DNA from: CAIVVT01 sp963757265
Lineage (GTDB): Bacteria > Acidobacteriota > Terriglobia > Bryobacterales > Bryobacteraceae
Length of the DNA: 64,000 nucleotides
Direction of reading: 5' to 3'
Assembly: GCA_963757265.1 (NCBI GenBank)
Contig: CAVWRA010000006.1
Location: forward strand, 682,001 to 746,000
The notes under the pieces were generated by a model, which was not told where the DNA came from, ran no database searches, and saw only the letters and a list, made by a program, of their open reading frames with translations. The translations under genes and the position numbers were made by a program. Positions 1 to 9,315 of the stretch are shown here, piece after piece (within the stretch, counting starts at the first letter, position 1; every line of letters starts with the position of its first letter).

Positions 1-209
1 AGACGGGGGCCAAACTGCTGGCCTCGCGCCCCTTGCGTGCCGACCTCGCGCCCGATCCGTCTCTTCCTGACGACACCCGCCTCTGGGCCGCCTTGCAGGG
101 CGTCAGCGGCGGACCCTGGGCCGGCTGCGTTTACGACGTGGACAAAATCCTCGAAGTCCTCGCTGCGGGCCGGCAGGCGCTCGCCGAGCCGACTGCTGAC
201 CAGGACTAA
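1..209 (+). CDS. C-terminal fragment of an unidentified protein
   Basis: Only the last 68 codons lie in the window; the first whole codon is at position 3 and the stop is TAA at 207-209. The peptide has normal protein composition, with a Gly/Trp/Cys-containing segment (LQGVSGGPWAGCVYDVD) followed by an Ala/Glu-rich end. I do not recognise the family. The overlapping reading frame starting at 37 gives a Ser/Arg/Pro-rich peptide typical of a shadow frame and was not used. Confidence 0.55.
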   Translation, partial: TGAKLLASRPLRADLAPDPSLPDDTRLWAALQGVSGGPWAGCVYDVDKILEVLAAGRQALAEPTADQD

Positions 210-436
210 TCTCCACGTGGCCCACGCGGCCCCTTCCGCTCCCTTGCACCCAAGACCGACACAAGCATTACCGCGCACCCCTTGCGGTATAGAGAAAGAC
301 CGGTGACCGGCAACTCTATTCAGCGCGCCGATTTCGGTCGATAGAGATGCAGGTGCAGTCCTTTGCGAAATGAGCGTAGCATGAGGGTGAGACGCGGCGA
401 TGAGGATCTACTTGCTAGCCGCTGGCAAGAGCGGCC
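210..436. other. Intergenic region with a weak hairpin
   Basis: No convincing gene. Positions 269-289 form a 6-bp stem (TACCGC / GCGGTA) with a 9-base loop and no T-run, so at best a weak terminator for the gene ending at 209. The rest shows nothing recognisable up to the promoter near 437. Confidence 0.3.
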
Positions 437-466
437 TTGTCTTGAATCGGGCCCAGGGTATACAAT
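437..466 (+). promoter_or_regulatory. Candidate sigma70-type promoter of the TIGR04255 cassette
   Basis: TTGTCT at 437-442 (4 of 6 to the -35 consensus) and TACAAT at 461-466 (5 of 6 to the -10 consensus) are separated by 18 bp. This would start transcription near 473, about 45 bases before the chosen ATG at 519. Consensus match only. Confidence 0.4.
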
Positions 467-518
467 CTTCCCTAAAGATAAAACATTTCGAGATGGACTT
501 GTATTGGACTGGCAACCC

Positions 519-1340
519 ATGGTAACGGAGCGGCCGAGCGATCTCCCCGATTTCGCGAACCCACCTGTGGTCGAAACGGTGCTGTCGGTCCAGTTTGAGC
601 CTCTAAGCCAACTCAGGGCCGCTCATTTGGGCCTCTTTTGGGCGCAGATCAGGGACCGATACCCAAAAACCGAAGACCGACTCCCCCTCGAACCGGTAAT
701 AGAGCGGTTTCCGGAGCCCGCACGGGGTCACGTGACCTTCCAGTTCCCAATTCCTGAAGTTCCGCCAGTGCCACGCATCTGGCTCACGCACTTGAACGAG
801 ACCGAACTGATTCAGTTGCAGGCAGATCGATTCGTCAAGAATTGGCGTAGGAGCGGTCATGGGGACGCTTATCCACGCTACGAACGGGTAAGAGAGGGCT
901 TCGATGAGGCCTTCCGAGAATTCGAGGCATTCGTGACGAGGGAAGACCTGGGCTCGATCGAAGTGAACCAGTGTGAGGTGACGTACGTCAACCATATTGT
1001 GGCGGGCGAGCTGTGGAACAGCCATGGAGACCTCGCTAAAGTGTTTACGCTGTGGAGGGACGCACCGGCATCACCTCCCGGCAAACCTGAGGACGCCGCG
1101 TTCCGCGCCCGATTCCCAATTGGCGATGGATCGGGGAATCCGGTTGGACGGCTCCATATTGATGTTCAAGCGGCCTTTCGCAACCCGGACGGGAAGCCGA
1201 TGTTCGTTCTTAATCTCACCGCACGCGGCTACATGGGTCATTCCACCGACTTCTTCGATCTAGGACGAGATTGGATCGTGCGGTCCTTCGCGGAGATTAC
1301 GACGAAGGAAATGCATCGGATCTGGGAGAGGAGACAGTAA
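519..1340 (+). CDS. TIGR04255 family protein
   Basis: A 273-residue protein beginning MVTERPSDLPDFANPPVVE. The opening DFxNPPVVETVLSVQFEPL signature, the central LTHLNETELIQLQADRF stretch and the EVNQCEVTYVNHI segment are characteristic of the TIGR04255 family, which is sporadically distributed and of unknown function. The frame is open further upstream to 363, but homologues start just before the NPPVVE motif, so ATG 519 is preferred. The stop (TAA 1338-1340) overlaps the next ATG by one base, so the two genes are translationally coupled. It is the first gene of a three-gene cassette that I have seen as a recurrent set; the biochemical role is unknown. Confidence 0.75.
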   Translation: MVTERPSDLPDFANPPVVETVLSVQFEPLSQLRAAHLGLFWAQIRDRYPKTEDRLPLEPVIERFPEPARGHVTFQFPIPEVPPVPRIWLTHLNETELIQLQADRFVKNWRRSGHGDAYPRYERVREGFDEAFREFEAFVTREDLGSIEVNQCEVTYVNHIVAGELWNSHGDLAKVFTLWRDAPASPPGKPEDAAFRARFPIGDGSGNPVGRLHIDVQAAFRNPDGKPMFVLNLTARGYMGHSTDFFDLGRDWIVRSFAEITTKEMHRIWERRQ

Positions 1341-1807
1341 TGGCGACAGAAATGGTGCTTCCGGCGCTGACGACGGGCCATTATTGGACCAAGCGAGCAT
1401 CATTGAACTCGACCGCAAGCGCCTTCCATGCCGTGGACGTTCGAACCAGCGCTGCATTCAACACTTGGGCCCGGGCTATAGTGCAGTCGTTAGTAAAACT
1501 GCTTCAGTTGCCTGACGATTGGGACGGTTATGGCGGGGTGCCGATTCAGGGGCAGATCGCGACCAAAGCACTCACGGCATTGCTCCAGGTCATGGACCAC
1601 GATTCGCCTATCCCGAACGTGGTTCCGCTGAATGACGGGGGCATTCAGCTTGAGTGGCACCGCCGGGGGCGGCACCTTGAGTTGGAGTTTCCATCCGATG
1701 AGGCTCCGAGTTTTTATTACTACGAGGATGGCAGCGAATCGGAAAGCGAGGGGAAGATCTCCAGGAACTACGACCGCATTGACGTATATATCGCAAGCCT
1801 GAAGTGA
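1340..1807 (+). CDS. Conserved hypothetical protein, partner of the TIGR04255 protein
   Basis: 155 residues starting at ATG 1340, inside the TAATG overlap with the previous gene and preceded by a purine-rich GGGAGAGGAGAC ribosome-binding site. A central LPDDWDGYGG motif and later DGGIQLEWH and LELEFPSDE segments match small acidic proteins commonly found next to TIGR04255 genes. No signal peptide or membrane segment. Function unknown. The 1-base overlap and the 14-base gap to the next gene indicate one transcript. Conserved partner status is from memory of the family, not from a search. Confidence 0.6.
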   Translation: MATEMVLPALTTGHYWTKRASLNSTASAFHAVDVRTSAAFNTWARAIVQSLVKLLQLPDDWDGYGGVPIQGQIATKALTALLQVMDHDSPIPNVVPLNDGGIQLEWHRRGRHLELEFPSDEAPSFYYYEDGSESESEGKISRNYDRIDVYIASLK

Positions 1808-1821
1808 GATCTGCCCCGAGC

Positions 1822-2280
1822 ATGGCAACGGACCATACTGACGATCCCAGCATCCCCTCCCAAGAACGGCTGTTTCGCCGTATCAACTTGCTTCACATGG
1901 TAGAGGGGGACGCCGGCAGGAGCCGGACGTCGTCTGCCGCGTTCCGTGAGCGCGAACTCTCGATTACCCTGGAGAGCGTGATGTCGGCAGCCGGGAAATA
2001 GCCCGAGGATTCGCTCAGGAACAATCCCGACGACCTGCTGGTGAGCATCACTGCCGGCGTATGCCGCCGGTATGATCAACTTGTGGGCCGAGACCCGATT
2101 ATTGGCCCAGGCCCTGAACCCGAGGAGCCAGCGCACGGCTACGTTTTCGGCAACAAAAGCCAACGCGTTAGAAGAGGCCTTAGCGCCGCCGCCGAATGGA
2201 TCGTGCCAGGCCAGGCACCATCCTGGGAAGAGATCTGCTTGCTAAAAGAGCGGATCGGAGCCGGCGGCGATAGCCCTTAA
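1822..2280 (+). pseudogene. Third gene of the TIGR04255 cassette, interrupted by an in-frame TAG
   Basis: ATG 1822 opens a frame that reads 59 codons (MATDHTDDPSIPSQERLFRR...), meets TAG at 1999-2001, then continues in the same frame for 92 more codons to TAA 2278-2280. Both halves belong to one protein: the first has RLFRRINLLHMVEGD and SSAAF, the second has PEEPAHGYVFGNKSQ and AASEWI-like AAAEWI. These are consecutive blocks of small proteins that usually follow this gene pair. The simplest reading is a single nonsense mutation giving a truncated protein; a base-calling error or readthrough cannot be excluded from sequence alone. Confidence 0.55.
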
Positions 2281-2292
2281 CGTGCCTCCGTT

Positions 2293-3267
2293 CTACACCA
2301 GCGAACGCACCGCCGCCTTGCCATCGCTCTTCTTCGCTGGCAGCTCGTCCGTATGCTCAATCCCCAGGAATCCCTCCAGCCGCCGTGCCAGGCCTTCGTC
2401 AATCGTCTGCAGCGCCTTCACCTCTTGGAGCGCCCCCGCATTGTCGCCCGCCAGCGCCAGCCCGATGCCCAGGTTGTAGTGCGCCTCGGCGAAATCCGGC
2501 TGCAGTGTGATGGCCCGGCGGAAGCAGCGGTTCTTGGCCTGCGAATGCCCGGTCTTGCCTTCCATGAACGCCAGGTGGTACCACACCCGCGCATTGTCCG
2601 GTTCAGCCACGCTGGCCTTGCGCCAGTAGAAGGCCGCGCCCTCGAAGTCGCCGGCCCACAGGTAGCCCAGCGCCTTCGAGTAGATCTCGTCGGCTTCCGG
2701 CTTGCGGCGTTGGTTCCACTGCGCGACGCTCACCAGCCCGGTTCCCTTCAGGCCCGCCTCAATCCGCGCCAGCGGAATGGCGAACGCCGCCGCTTGCCCA
2801 TCCACCACCCGCACCGCGTGCCACCCGGCCAAAAAGCCATGCTCGTCGTACAGCGGTCCGCTGGCCTCGTTCGGCCCGGCGCAATCCAGCCGCGCCACCG
2901 GCCCGTAGCCGCCCAGTTCCCGGTACTCGCCCGCGCGCGCCGCGTGGCCCGCGCTGCGCACGTCCGTCGCCGGCCCCGTCGCGGCATCCGGCCCGCTGGG
3001 CGCTTGCCGCCCGACAAACAACTCCACCACGCCCGAATCGCGGTCCTCGGCCGTGATCCATGCCACTGTGTACATCGTGTGTTGGTCGTCCAGCAGCACG
3101 GCCGACGCCGCGCCGTACAGCGCCTCGCGCGGCGCCAGCGCCTTTCCGGCCGTCCGCAGCACCGCCGGCGCCTGCCGGAGCAGCGCGCCAGAAGCGTCGT
3201 GCACCAGCAGCACGGGCTCGGCGCGGGCGGCGAGCACGCACAACAGCGCCGCCGCGAGAAGCTTCAT
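2293..3267 (-). CDS. Secreted TPR-repeat protein
   Basis: 324 residues from ATG 3267 (MKLLAAALLCVLAARA, a typical signal peptide ending ARA). The frame also holds in-frame starts at 3294 and 3339; neither has a clear Shine-Dalgarno, and 3267 leaves a 71-bp divergent gap to ileS. The N-terminal two thirds resemble a degenerate trypsin-like domain (LLVHDASGALLRQAP, GPLYDEHGFLAGW), with no catalytic triad that I can assign. The C-terminal part (about residues 205-300) has two or three TPR units (KALGYLWAGDFEGAAFYWRK, AEAHYNLGIGLALAGDNAGA). Probably exported and mediating protein contacts; specific role unknown. Confidence 0.7.
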   Translation of the reverse strand: MKLLAAALLCVLAARAEPVLLVHDASGALLRQAPAVLRTAGKALAPREALYGAASAVLLDDQHTMYTVAWITAEDRDSGVVELFVGRQAPSGPDAATGPATDVRSAGHAARAGEYRELGGYGPVARLDCAGPNEASGPLYDEHGFLAGWHAVRVVDGQAAAFAIPLARIEAGLKGTGLVSVAQWNQRRKPEADEIYSKALGYLWAGDFEGAAFYWRKASVAEPDNARVWYHLAFMEGKTGHSQAKNRCFRRAITLQPDFAEAHYNLGIGLALAGDNAGALQEVKALQTIDEGLARRLEGFLGIEHTDELPAKKSDGKAAVRSLV

Positions 3268-3338
3268 AACAATGAAGGGACGACATTTGCGCATGGGCGG
3301 TTTCGCCTGATTTTGTACGATGAATAGATCAGGGTGCA

Positions 3339-6192
3339 ATGGATTTCAGCAGTTTGGATCTGAAGCAGACGGTCAATCTGCCGTCGAACCGCCTTCCCCA
3401 TGAAGGCCAACCTCGCCACCGCCGAGCCCAAGATGCTCGAACAGTGGGAGCACGAGCGGCTTTACGAGCAGATTCGCGCGCGCCGCCAGGGCCGTCCGCT
3501 GTACATGCTGCACGACGGCCCGCCCTACGCCAACGGCCACATTCACCTGGGCACGCCTTCAACAAGATCCTCAAGGACTTCATCGTCAAGTCCAAGACCA
3601 TGGCGGGCTTCGACTCGCCCTACGTCCCCGGCTGGGATTGCCACGGCCTGCCCATCGAGATCAAGGTCGATGCGCCTGCTCGGCGCGAAGAAGGCCGCCA
3701 TGAGCGTCGCCGCCATCCGCGGCGCCTGCCGCAAATACGCCGAGAAGTATGTCGACCTGCAGAGCCGCTCCTTCAAGCGCCTGGGCGTCTTCGGCCGCTG
3801 GGACGATCCTTATCTCACCATGAGCCCGCAATACCAGGCCGTGATCGCCGGCGCCTTCGTCGATTTCCTCGGACCGGGGCTACGTCTACAAGGGCCTCAA
3901 GCCGGTGCACTGGTGCATCCACGGACCGCACCGCCCTGGCCGAGGCCGAGGTGGAGTACGAGAACCACACCAGCCCCTCCATCTGGGTGCGTTTCGAGCT
4001 GGCCACCGACCCCGCCGCGATCCATCCGGCCCTCGCCGGCCGCGAGGTTTACGGCCTCATCTGGACCACCACTCCGTGGACCATCCCGGCCAACATGGCC
4101 ATCGCCTTCCACCCGAAATACGAATACGCCGCGGTCGAAGTGGGCGGCGCGGTCTACATCGTCGCCGCGGATCTGGTCGAAGCCACCGCCGCAAAGATGC
4201 GGCTGGCAGAACGTGCGCGAGTTGGTGCGATTTCGACGGTGCGGTCCTGGAGCGCGCCGTCTTCCGCCACCCGTTCCTGGAGCGCGACTCGCTCGGCATT
4301 CTGGCCGATCACGTCACCCTGGAGCAGGGCACCGGCGCCGTCCACACCGCTCCCGGCCACGGCCAGGAAGACTACGTCGTCGGCCTGCAGTACGGCATCC
4401 CGATCTACTGCCCGGTGGACGCCGCGCGGCCGCTTCTTCCACGCCACCGGCGCGGCCGGCACGCTGCCCGAGATTCTCATCGGCAAGACCGTTTGGGAAG
4501 CCAACCCCATCGTCATCGAGATCCTGCGCGAGCACGGCGCGCTGCTGGCCGAAAAGAAGTCGACCACACCTATCCGCACTGCTGGCGCTGCCACCACCCG
4601 ACCATCTTCCGCGCCACCGAGCAGTGGTTCATCGGCATGGACCGCAACGATTTCCGCGAGCAGGCCCTGGAGGCCATCAAGAACGTCACGCTGGATGCCC
4701 GCCTGGGGCGAGGAGCGCATCTCCAACATGATCGCCACGCGCCCCGACTGGTGCATCTCGCGCCAGCGCGTCTGGGGCGTGCCGATCATCGTCTTCTATT
4801 GCGACAAATGCCGCGAAGCCGCTCACCGACCGCAAGAATCTGGACGGCATCGTGGCAGCTGTTCGCCGAGCACACCGCCGACGTCTGGTACTAGCGCACC
4901 GCGGCCGAACTGCTGGGCCCCGAGGCGGTCTGCGCCAAATGCGGCGGCCGGGAATTCCGCAAGGAAAACGACATTCTCGACGTGTGGTTCGATTCCGGCT
5001 CCAGCCACCTGGCCGTGCTGACCGAAGCCAACGGCCTGCCCTGGCCCGCGGACATGTACCTGGAAGGCGGCGACCAGTACCGCGGCTGGTTCCACAGCTC
5101 GCTGCTGGTCGGCGTGGGGCTGCGAGGGCGGCTCGCCCTACCGCGACTGCGCCCCCAACGGCTGGGCTGCTCGATGGCGAGGGCCGCGCCATGTCCAAGT
5201 CGCTGGGCAACGCCATCGAGCCGGAGGAGATCATCAAGCACTACGGCGCGGAGATGCTGCGGCTGTGGGTCGCCTCGGTGGATTTTCACGAGGACGTGCG
5301 CTTTTCGGAGACGATCCTTACCCGCCTGGCCGAGGCTTACCGCAAGCTGCGCAACACCTTCCGCTACCTCTCGGCAACCTGCCCGATTTCGACCCCGCCG
5401 CCGACGCCCTGCCCGCCTCCGAACTCGAAGAGATCGACCAGTGGATGCTGTTCCGCGCCGCGGCGCTGGCCGAACGGTGCCGCGCCTGGTACGACGAGCT
5501 GGCTTTCCACAAGGTCTACCACGCTCTGTACAGCTTCGCCACCGTCGGACCTCAGCTCGGTTTATTTCGACGTGCTGAAGGACCGGCTGTACACCTTCCC
5601 GCGGCGCTCGCGGGCCCGCCGCAGCGCGCAGACCGCGCTGTACCGCATCCACTACGCGCTGGTCCGGCTGGCCGCTCCACTGCTGGCCTTCACGGCCGAA
5701 GAGGTCTGGGCCGCGACGCGCCTGCCCACTGGCGCGCCGGCGAGCGTGCACATCGCCGAGTTGCCCGAACCGGGCGAACTGACCGCCGGTCTGGAGGACG
5801 ATGACGCTGCTTTGTTGCAAAACTGGGAGGGACTGCTCCTGGTGCGCAATGAAGTCTTGAAAACGCTCGAAGAGGCCCGCGCCGCGCGGCTGATCGGCGC
5901 TCCGCTGGAGGCCAAGGTAATCCTCGAAGCATCGGGCGAGCGGCTGGAACTTCTGCGCCGTTATGCGGCCCAGTTGGCGGCGCTGTTCATCGTCTCCGAG
6001 GTCGAGTTGAAACCCGTGCCCGAGCCCGCCGCGGACCCGGCGCTGCGCGTCACGGTGGAACGGACCACGGCCACCAAGTGCGAGCGCTGCTGGAAGTACA
6101 CGCGGGACGTCGGCTCGGACGCCGCGCTGCCCACGGTCTGCGCGCCCTGCGCGGAAGCCGTCCGTGAATGGGTCGCCGGGCAGCCGGCGTGA
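3339..6192 (+). pseudogene. ileS: Isoleucine--tRNA ligase, broken by about 15 indels and one TAG
   Basis: Full-length class I isoleucyl-tRNA synthetase content (about 930 codons). Start ATG 3339 (MDFSSLDLKQTVNLPS); HIGH box PYANGHIHLG near 3525-3555; KMSKS box AMSKSLGN near 5190-5215; C-terminal zinc ribbon CERCWKY...CAPC; stop TGA 6190-6192. The product cannot be read in one frame. Single-base gains or losses occur near 3384, 3555, 3673, 3872, 3924, 4208, 4432, 4561, 4703, 4822, 4856, 5128, 5169, 5377 and 5547, and a TAG stands at 4892-4894 where Gln (CAG) would fit. Between breaks the protein is well conserved, with few apparent substitutions, and the last 640 bases are intact. This fits sequence error better than long-term decay of an essential gene. 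lspA follows 84 bases downstream. Confidence 0.85.
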
Positions 6193-6276
6193 ACCACAAT
6201 GGCGACAAGCGGGTAACGGTGGTGCGAGAATCGGGGTAGGAACCTGTGACCGCCGCCACTGGTTGAAAGGGGAGCT

Positions 6277-6786
6277 GTGCGTTACTGGCCCTTTGCCCTG
6301 GCTGCCGTCCTCGCCCTGGCCGACCGGGCGTCCAAACACCTTATCGAGACGCATCTGAAAGAGTGGGACGCGATCCGCGTCATCCCCGGCTTTTTTCAGA
6401 TCGTCTCGACGCGCAACACCGGCATCGCCTTCAGCCTGTTCGACAACTCCGCCGCGGGCCACACCAGCCCGATCCTGATTGCCTTCACCCTGGCCGTGAT
6501 CGGGGTCGTGGTGTGGATGCTCACTCAGGCGATCCGCCTGGATCCGTTTGAAAACGAACCGGCGCATTGGAGCTATCGCGCGGGGCTCGGCCTGGTCCTC
6601 GGCGGCGCCGTGGGCAACCTTTACGACCGGATCTTCTCCGGCACTGTCACCGACTTCCTGGACTTCTTCTGGGGAGCGGCCCACTTCCCGGTCTTCAATC
6701 TCGCCGATTCGGCCATCACCTGCGGAGCCATTCTGATCCTCGCCAACCTGTTGTTCTCCCGCCCGCGCTCGGGCGGCTGGACCTAG
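6277..6786 (+). CDS. lspA: Lipoprotein signal peptidase (signal peptidase II)
   Basis: 169 residues from GTG 6277, preceded by AAAGGGGAGC at good spacing. Inner-membrane aspartic protease that removes the signal peptide of prolipoproteins after diacylglyceryl transfer. The family motifs are present: an N-terminal DRASKHLIE segment, STRNTGIAFSLF, GAVGNLYDRI, TDFLDFFW, and FNLADSAITCGA, the latter blocks carrying the two catalytic aspartates. Four hydrophobic segments span the protein, and the length is normal. ileS-lspA is a common bacterial neighbourhood. The TAG stop at 6784-6786 lies within the CTAG that starts the adjoining 272-bp repeat element. Confidence 0.95.
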   Translation: MRYWPFALAAVLALADRASKHLIETHLKEWDAIRVIPGFFQIVSTRNTGIAFSLFDNSAAGHTSPILIAFTLAVIGVVVWMLTQAIRLDPFENEPAHWSYRAGLGLVLGGAVGNLYDRIFSGTVTDFLDFFWGAAHFPVFNLADSAITCGAILILANLLFSRPRSGGWT

Positions 6787-7054
6787 GGCCTGTTCACGCT
6801 ACCCGAACGGATGGCGTTGCGTGCGAAAAGCGCCTCAGGCGAGGCGGAGGACGATGACTTTGGCCATTCCAAGGCGAGGACGACAACGAAGGCTGAGGCG
6901 CTTTTCGCCGCAACCCGGAGGGACGGGGCCGGTTTCCCCGATTTCCGCGTCGCTCGTCGCTCGCCGCACGCCCGGTATGCATCGCTCCTCGCTCCTGGAA
7001 CTCGAAAAAACCGGCTCCCGTCGCCACCGTCCGCGTAGTGTGAGCAGGCCCTAG
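6783..7054. mobile_element. MITE-like element, copy 1 (272 bp)
   Basis: Non-coding element with inverted ends: CTAGGGCCTGTTCACGCTA on the left, TAGTGTGAGCAGGCCCTAG on the right (outer 10 bp perfectly complementary). A second copy lies at 20854-21124. CTAG at both ends could be a duplicated 4-bp target; IS5-group elements use such YTAR targets. Inside is a perfect 15-bp inverted repeat (6823-6837 with 6894-6908), so the transcript would fold strongly. No gene is carried; the small frames inside it are not credible. It is presumably mobilised by a transposase encoded elsewhere. Confidence 0.75.
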
Positions 7055-7411
7055 CACCTCCGCCCTCCCAAAAGCCAGTCCGTACCTTCTGATCGGTGGC
7101 CGAGCGGGCAACCGTTTCGATGGCCAGGGGCGCTTTGTTCCAGAGATGACCTGCCGAATCCTTCGAAGAAGCCGATTTATTACAGACGCAGAATCAGTCG
7201 TTTAGCGATTTAGCGCCTTGTCAGCCTTGGGGACTGAGCAGGAGCCGCGGATCGGCTTCTTCATCCCTCGTGGTGTGGATCCCGCAGGGGCGGCATGAGG
7301 CATTGACAATGCAAACCGAGAAATTTGCCGCCTGTTTTCCAAGAGTTACGAGCATCGCACGAGCGCAACGGGTGACGGTGGTGCGAAGCACGGGCAGGAG
7401 CGGATGGCGGA
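7055..7411. other. Intergenic region between MITE copy 1 and the patatin gene
   Basis: About 357 bases without a supported gene. The last part (7369-7399, CGGGTGACGGTGGTGCGA and following) resembles the segment upstream of lspA (6210-6241). No promoter of good quality was found. Confidence 0.3.
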
Positions 7412-8521
7412 ATGAACCTGGAACAGCGCATCGCCGCGCCCGGTCCGAAACGGATCCTGGCGCTGGACGGGGGCGGGATTCGCGGCGTGGTGAGCCTGGA
7501 GATTCTGGCGCGGATTGAGGAGTTGCTGCGCACTGGCACGGGCGACGGGACGCTGAGGCTGGCGGAGTGGTTCGATTTCATCGGCGGGACGAGCACCGGA
7601 GCGATCATCGCCGCGTGCCTGGCGCTGGGGTACGAAACACGCGAGATCCTGCGGTTTTACCAGGAGGCGGGGCCGGCGATGTTCCGCCGGGCGGAACTGG
7701 TGGAGCAACTGTGGTACCGCTACGAGCAGGGCCCGCTGGAGCAACGGCTGCGCGAAATCGTGGGGCCGGAAACGACGCTGGGGTCGGAGCGGATCCAGAC
7801 GCTGCTGCTGATGATGATGCGCAATGCCACGACTGATTCGGCGTGGCCGGTCTCGAACAATCCGCGGGCGCGTTACAACGAGCCCGGCCGGGTGGACTGC
7901 AATTTGCGGCTCCCGCTGTGGCAACTGTTGCGGGCGTCAACGGCGGCGCCGGTGTATTTTCCGGCGGAGAAGATGCGGATCGGCGAACGGCAGTTTCTGT
8001 TCCAGGACGGCGGGGTGACGGCCTGCAACAACCCCGCGTTCCAGATGTTCGTCATGGCCACGGCGTCGCCGTACCGGGTCGGGTGGAAGGCCACGCGCAA
8101 GGATCTGCTGGTGGTGAGCGTGGGCACGGGGCTGACGACGGAGGCGGACCCGGAGGTGACGGTCTTCGACCTGGGGGTTGCCGAGATCGCGACGACGCTG
8201 CCGGAGACGCTGATCGGCGGCACGCAGGTGCAGCAGGACTTGTTGTGCCGCATCTTCGGGGCGTGCCGGTTCGGCCTGCCGATCGACCGCGAAGTGGGCG
8301 ATTTGATCGGTGCGCGTGCGCCCGGGGGCCGGAAGCTGTTCAGCTACGTCCGGTACAACGCGGAGCTCGACGACGAGACGCTGCGCTCGCTGGGGGTGGG
8401 ACATCTGCGCGCCGCAACGATGCGCAAGATGGATGCGGTGGCTCAAATTGACCAACTCATGGAATTCGGGCGGGCGGTGGCCGAGGCGCAGGTGCGCGGG
8501 GAGCACTTCGAGGGGCTCTAA
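7412..8521 (+). CDS. Patatin-like phospholipase
   Basis: 369 residues from ATG 7412, with AGGAG nine bases upstream. Patatin acyl hydrolases use a Ser-Asp dyad to cleave membrane lipids. The oxyanion-hole loop DGGGIRG is at residues 19-25, the nucleophile elbow GTSTG at 59-63 (Ser61), and the catalytic Asp in QDGG near residue 198. No signal peptide, so probably cytoplasmic. A long C-terminal region (about 170 residues) has no motif I recognise. Some patatins of this soluble type are defence effectors, but no cyclase or other defence gene lies next to it. It stands alone, about 60 bases before a convergent gene. Confidence 0.9.
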   Translation: MNLEQRIAAPGPKRILALDGGGIRGVVSLEILARIEELLRTGTGDGTLRLAEWFDFIGGTSTGAIIAACLALGYETREILRFYQEAGPAMFRRAELVEQLWYRYEQGPLEQRLREIVGPETTLGSERIQTLLLMMMRNATTDSAWPVSNNPRARYNEPGRVDCNLRLPLWQLLRASTAAPVYFPAEKMRIGERQFLFQDGGVTACNNPAFQMFVMATASPYRVGWKATRKDLLVVSVGTGLTTEADPEVTVFDLGVAEIATTLPETLIGGTQVQQDLLCRIFGACRFGLPIDREVGDLIGARAPGGRKLFSYVRYNAELDDETLRSLGVGHLRAATMRKMDAVAQIDQLMEFGRAVAEAQVRGEHFEGL

Positions 8522-8583
8522 AGCCCCAACGAGGAATGACGCGCGGCCGGTCGCGCTTGGCGGCGAAGCGTCGGGATAAGCGG

Positions 8584-9054
8584 TCAGGATTGCGCGGCGC
8601 GTTCGAGCTCCGCGATGTCGAGCTTTTTCATCCGCAGCATGGCCTGCATCGCCTTGGGGTGCCGGATGAGTTCGGGCAGCCGCGCCGGCACAATCTGCCA
8701 GGAAAGACCGAATTTGTCCTTGAGCCAGCCGCACTGGCTCTCGCTGCCACCGGCGCTGAGCTTCGACCAGTACTCATCCACTTCCTGCTGCGAGTCGCAG
8801 CGCACGACGAACGAGATCGCCTCGGTGAATTTGAACAGCGGGCCGCCGTTAATCGCGGTGAATTTCTGGCCGTCAAGATCGAAAGCGATCGTGAGGACGC
8901 TGCCCTGCAGCCCGCGGCCGTCGTCGGTAGTGCGGAGCTCGTCCAGGCGGCGCGAGTTCTTGAACACGGCCAGATAGAAGTCGACTGCCTCTTCCGCGTT
9001 CGAATCGAACCACAGAAACGGCGTAATGCGAGGAAAGTTCTGAAGAGCACTCAT
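8584..9054 (-). CDS. VOC superfamily protein, PhnB/3-demethylubiquinone methyltransferase-like
   Basis: 156 residues from ATG 9054, with AGGGGGTGA placed correctly upstream; a GTG at 9063 is less well placed. The protein has the two-beta-alpha-beta glyoxalase fold signatures: ITPFLWFDSNAEEAVDFYLA, then GSVLTIAFDLDGQKFTAING, SFVVRC, QCGWLKDKFGLSWQIVP and RMKKLDIAELE at the end. Family members are annotated as PhnB-like or as 3-demethylubiquinone-9 3-methyltransferase domain proteins, but methyltransferase activity is not established. Monocistronic and convergent with the patatin gene. Confidence 0.85.
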   Translation of the reverse strand: MSALQNFPRITPFLWFDSNAEEAVDFYLAVFKNSRRLDELRTTDDGRGLQGSVLTIAFDLDGQKFTAINGGPLFKFTEAISFVVRCDSQQEVDEYWSKLSAGGSESQCGWLKDKFGLSWQIVPARLPELIRHPKAMQAMLRMKKLDIAELERAAQS

Positions 9055-9315
9055 TGAAGTCACCCCCTGCCCTGTGTTGGGGCATCCGTTCGGACCCCCA
9101 TGCCCACTGCCCGGCGCCTATGCGGAAGCCTTTGGGAGATGTTACCACGGCTCAGATTCCTGCCCGCGGACCCAGCGCGCCGTGGCACCGATGGCGCGGA
9201 GCCCGGGCAGCGAGCAGGCGCCGGCTCATCAGAATGCAGCCCTTCAGCAGCGTCTGAGCATCTCGCTGATAATGAGTTCAATGGGGTGCGATCCCCGGCG
9301 AGGAATTCAAAACAA

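Noticed and set aside
7412..8521. Patatin as a CBASS effector
   Set aside because: No CD-NTase, Cap2/Cap3 or other defence gene is adjacent; neighbours are a MITE and a VOC protein.
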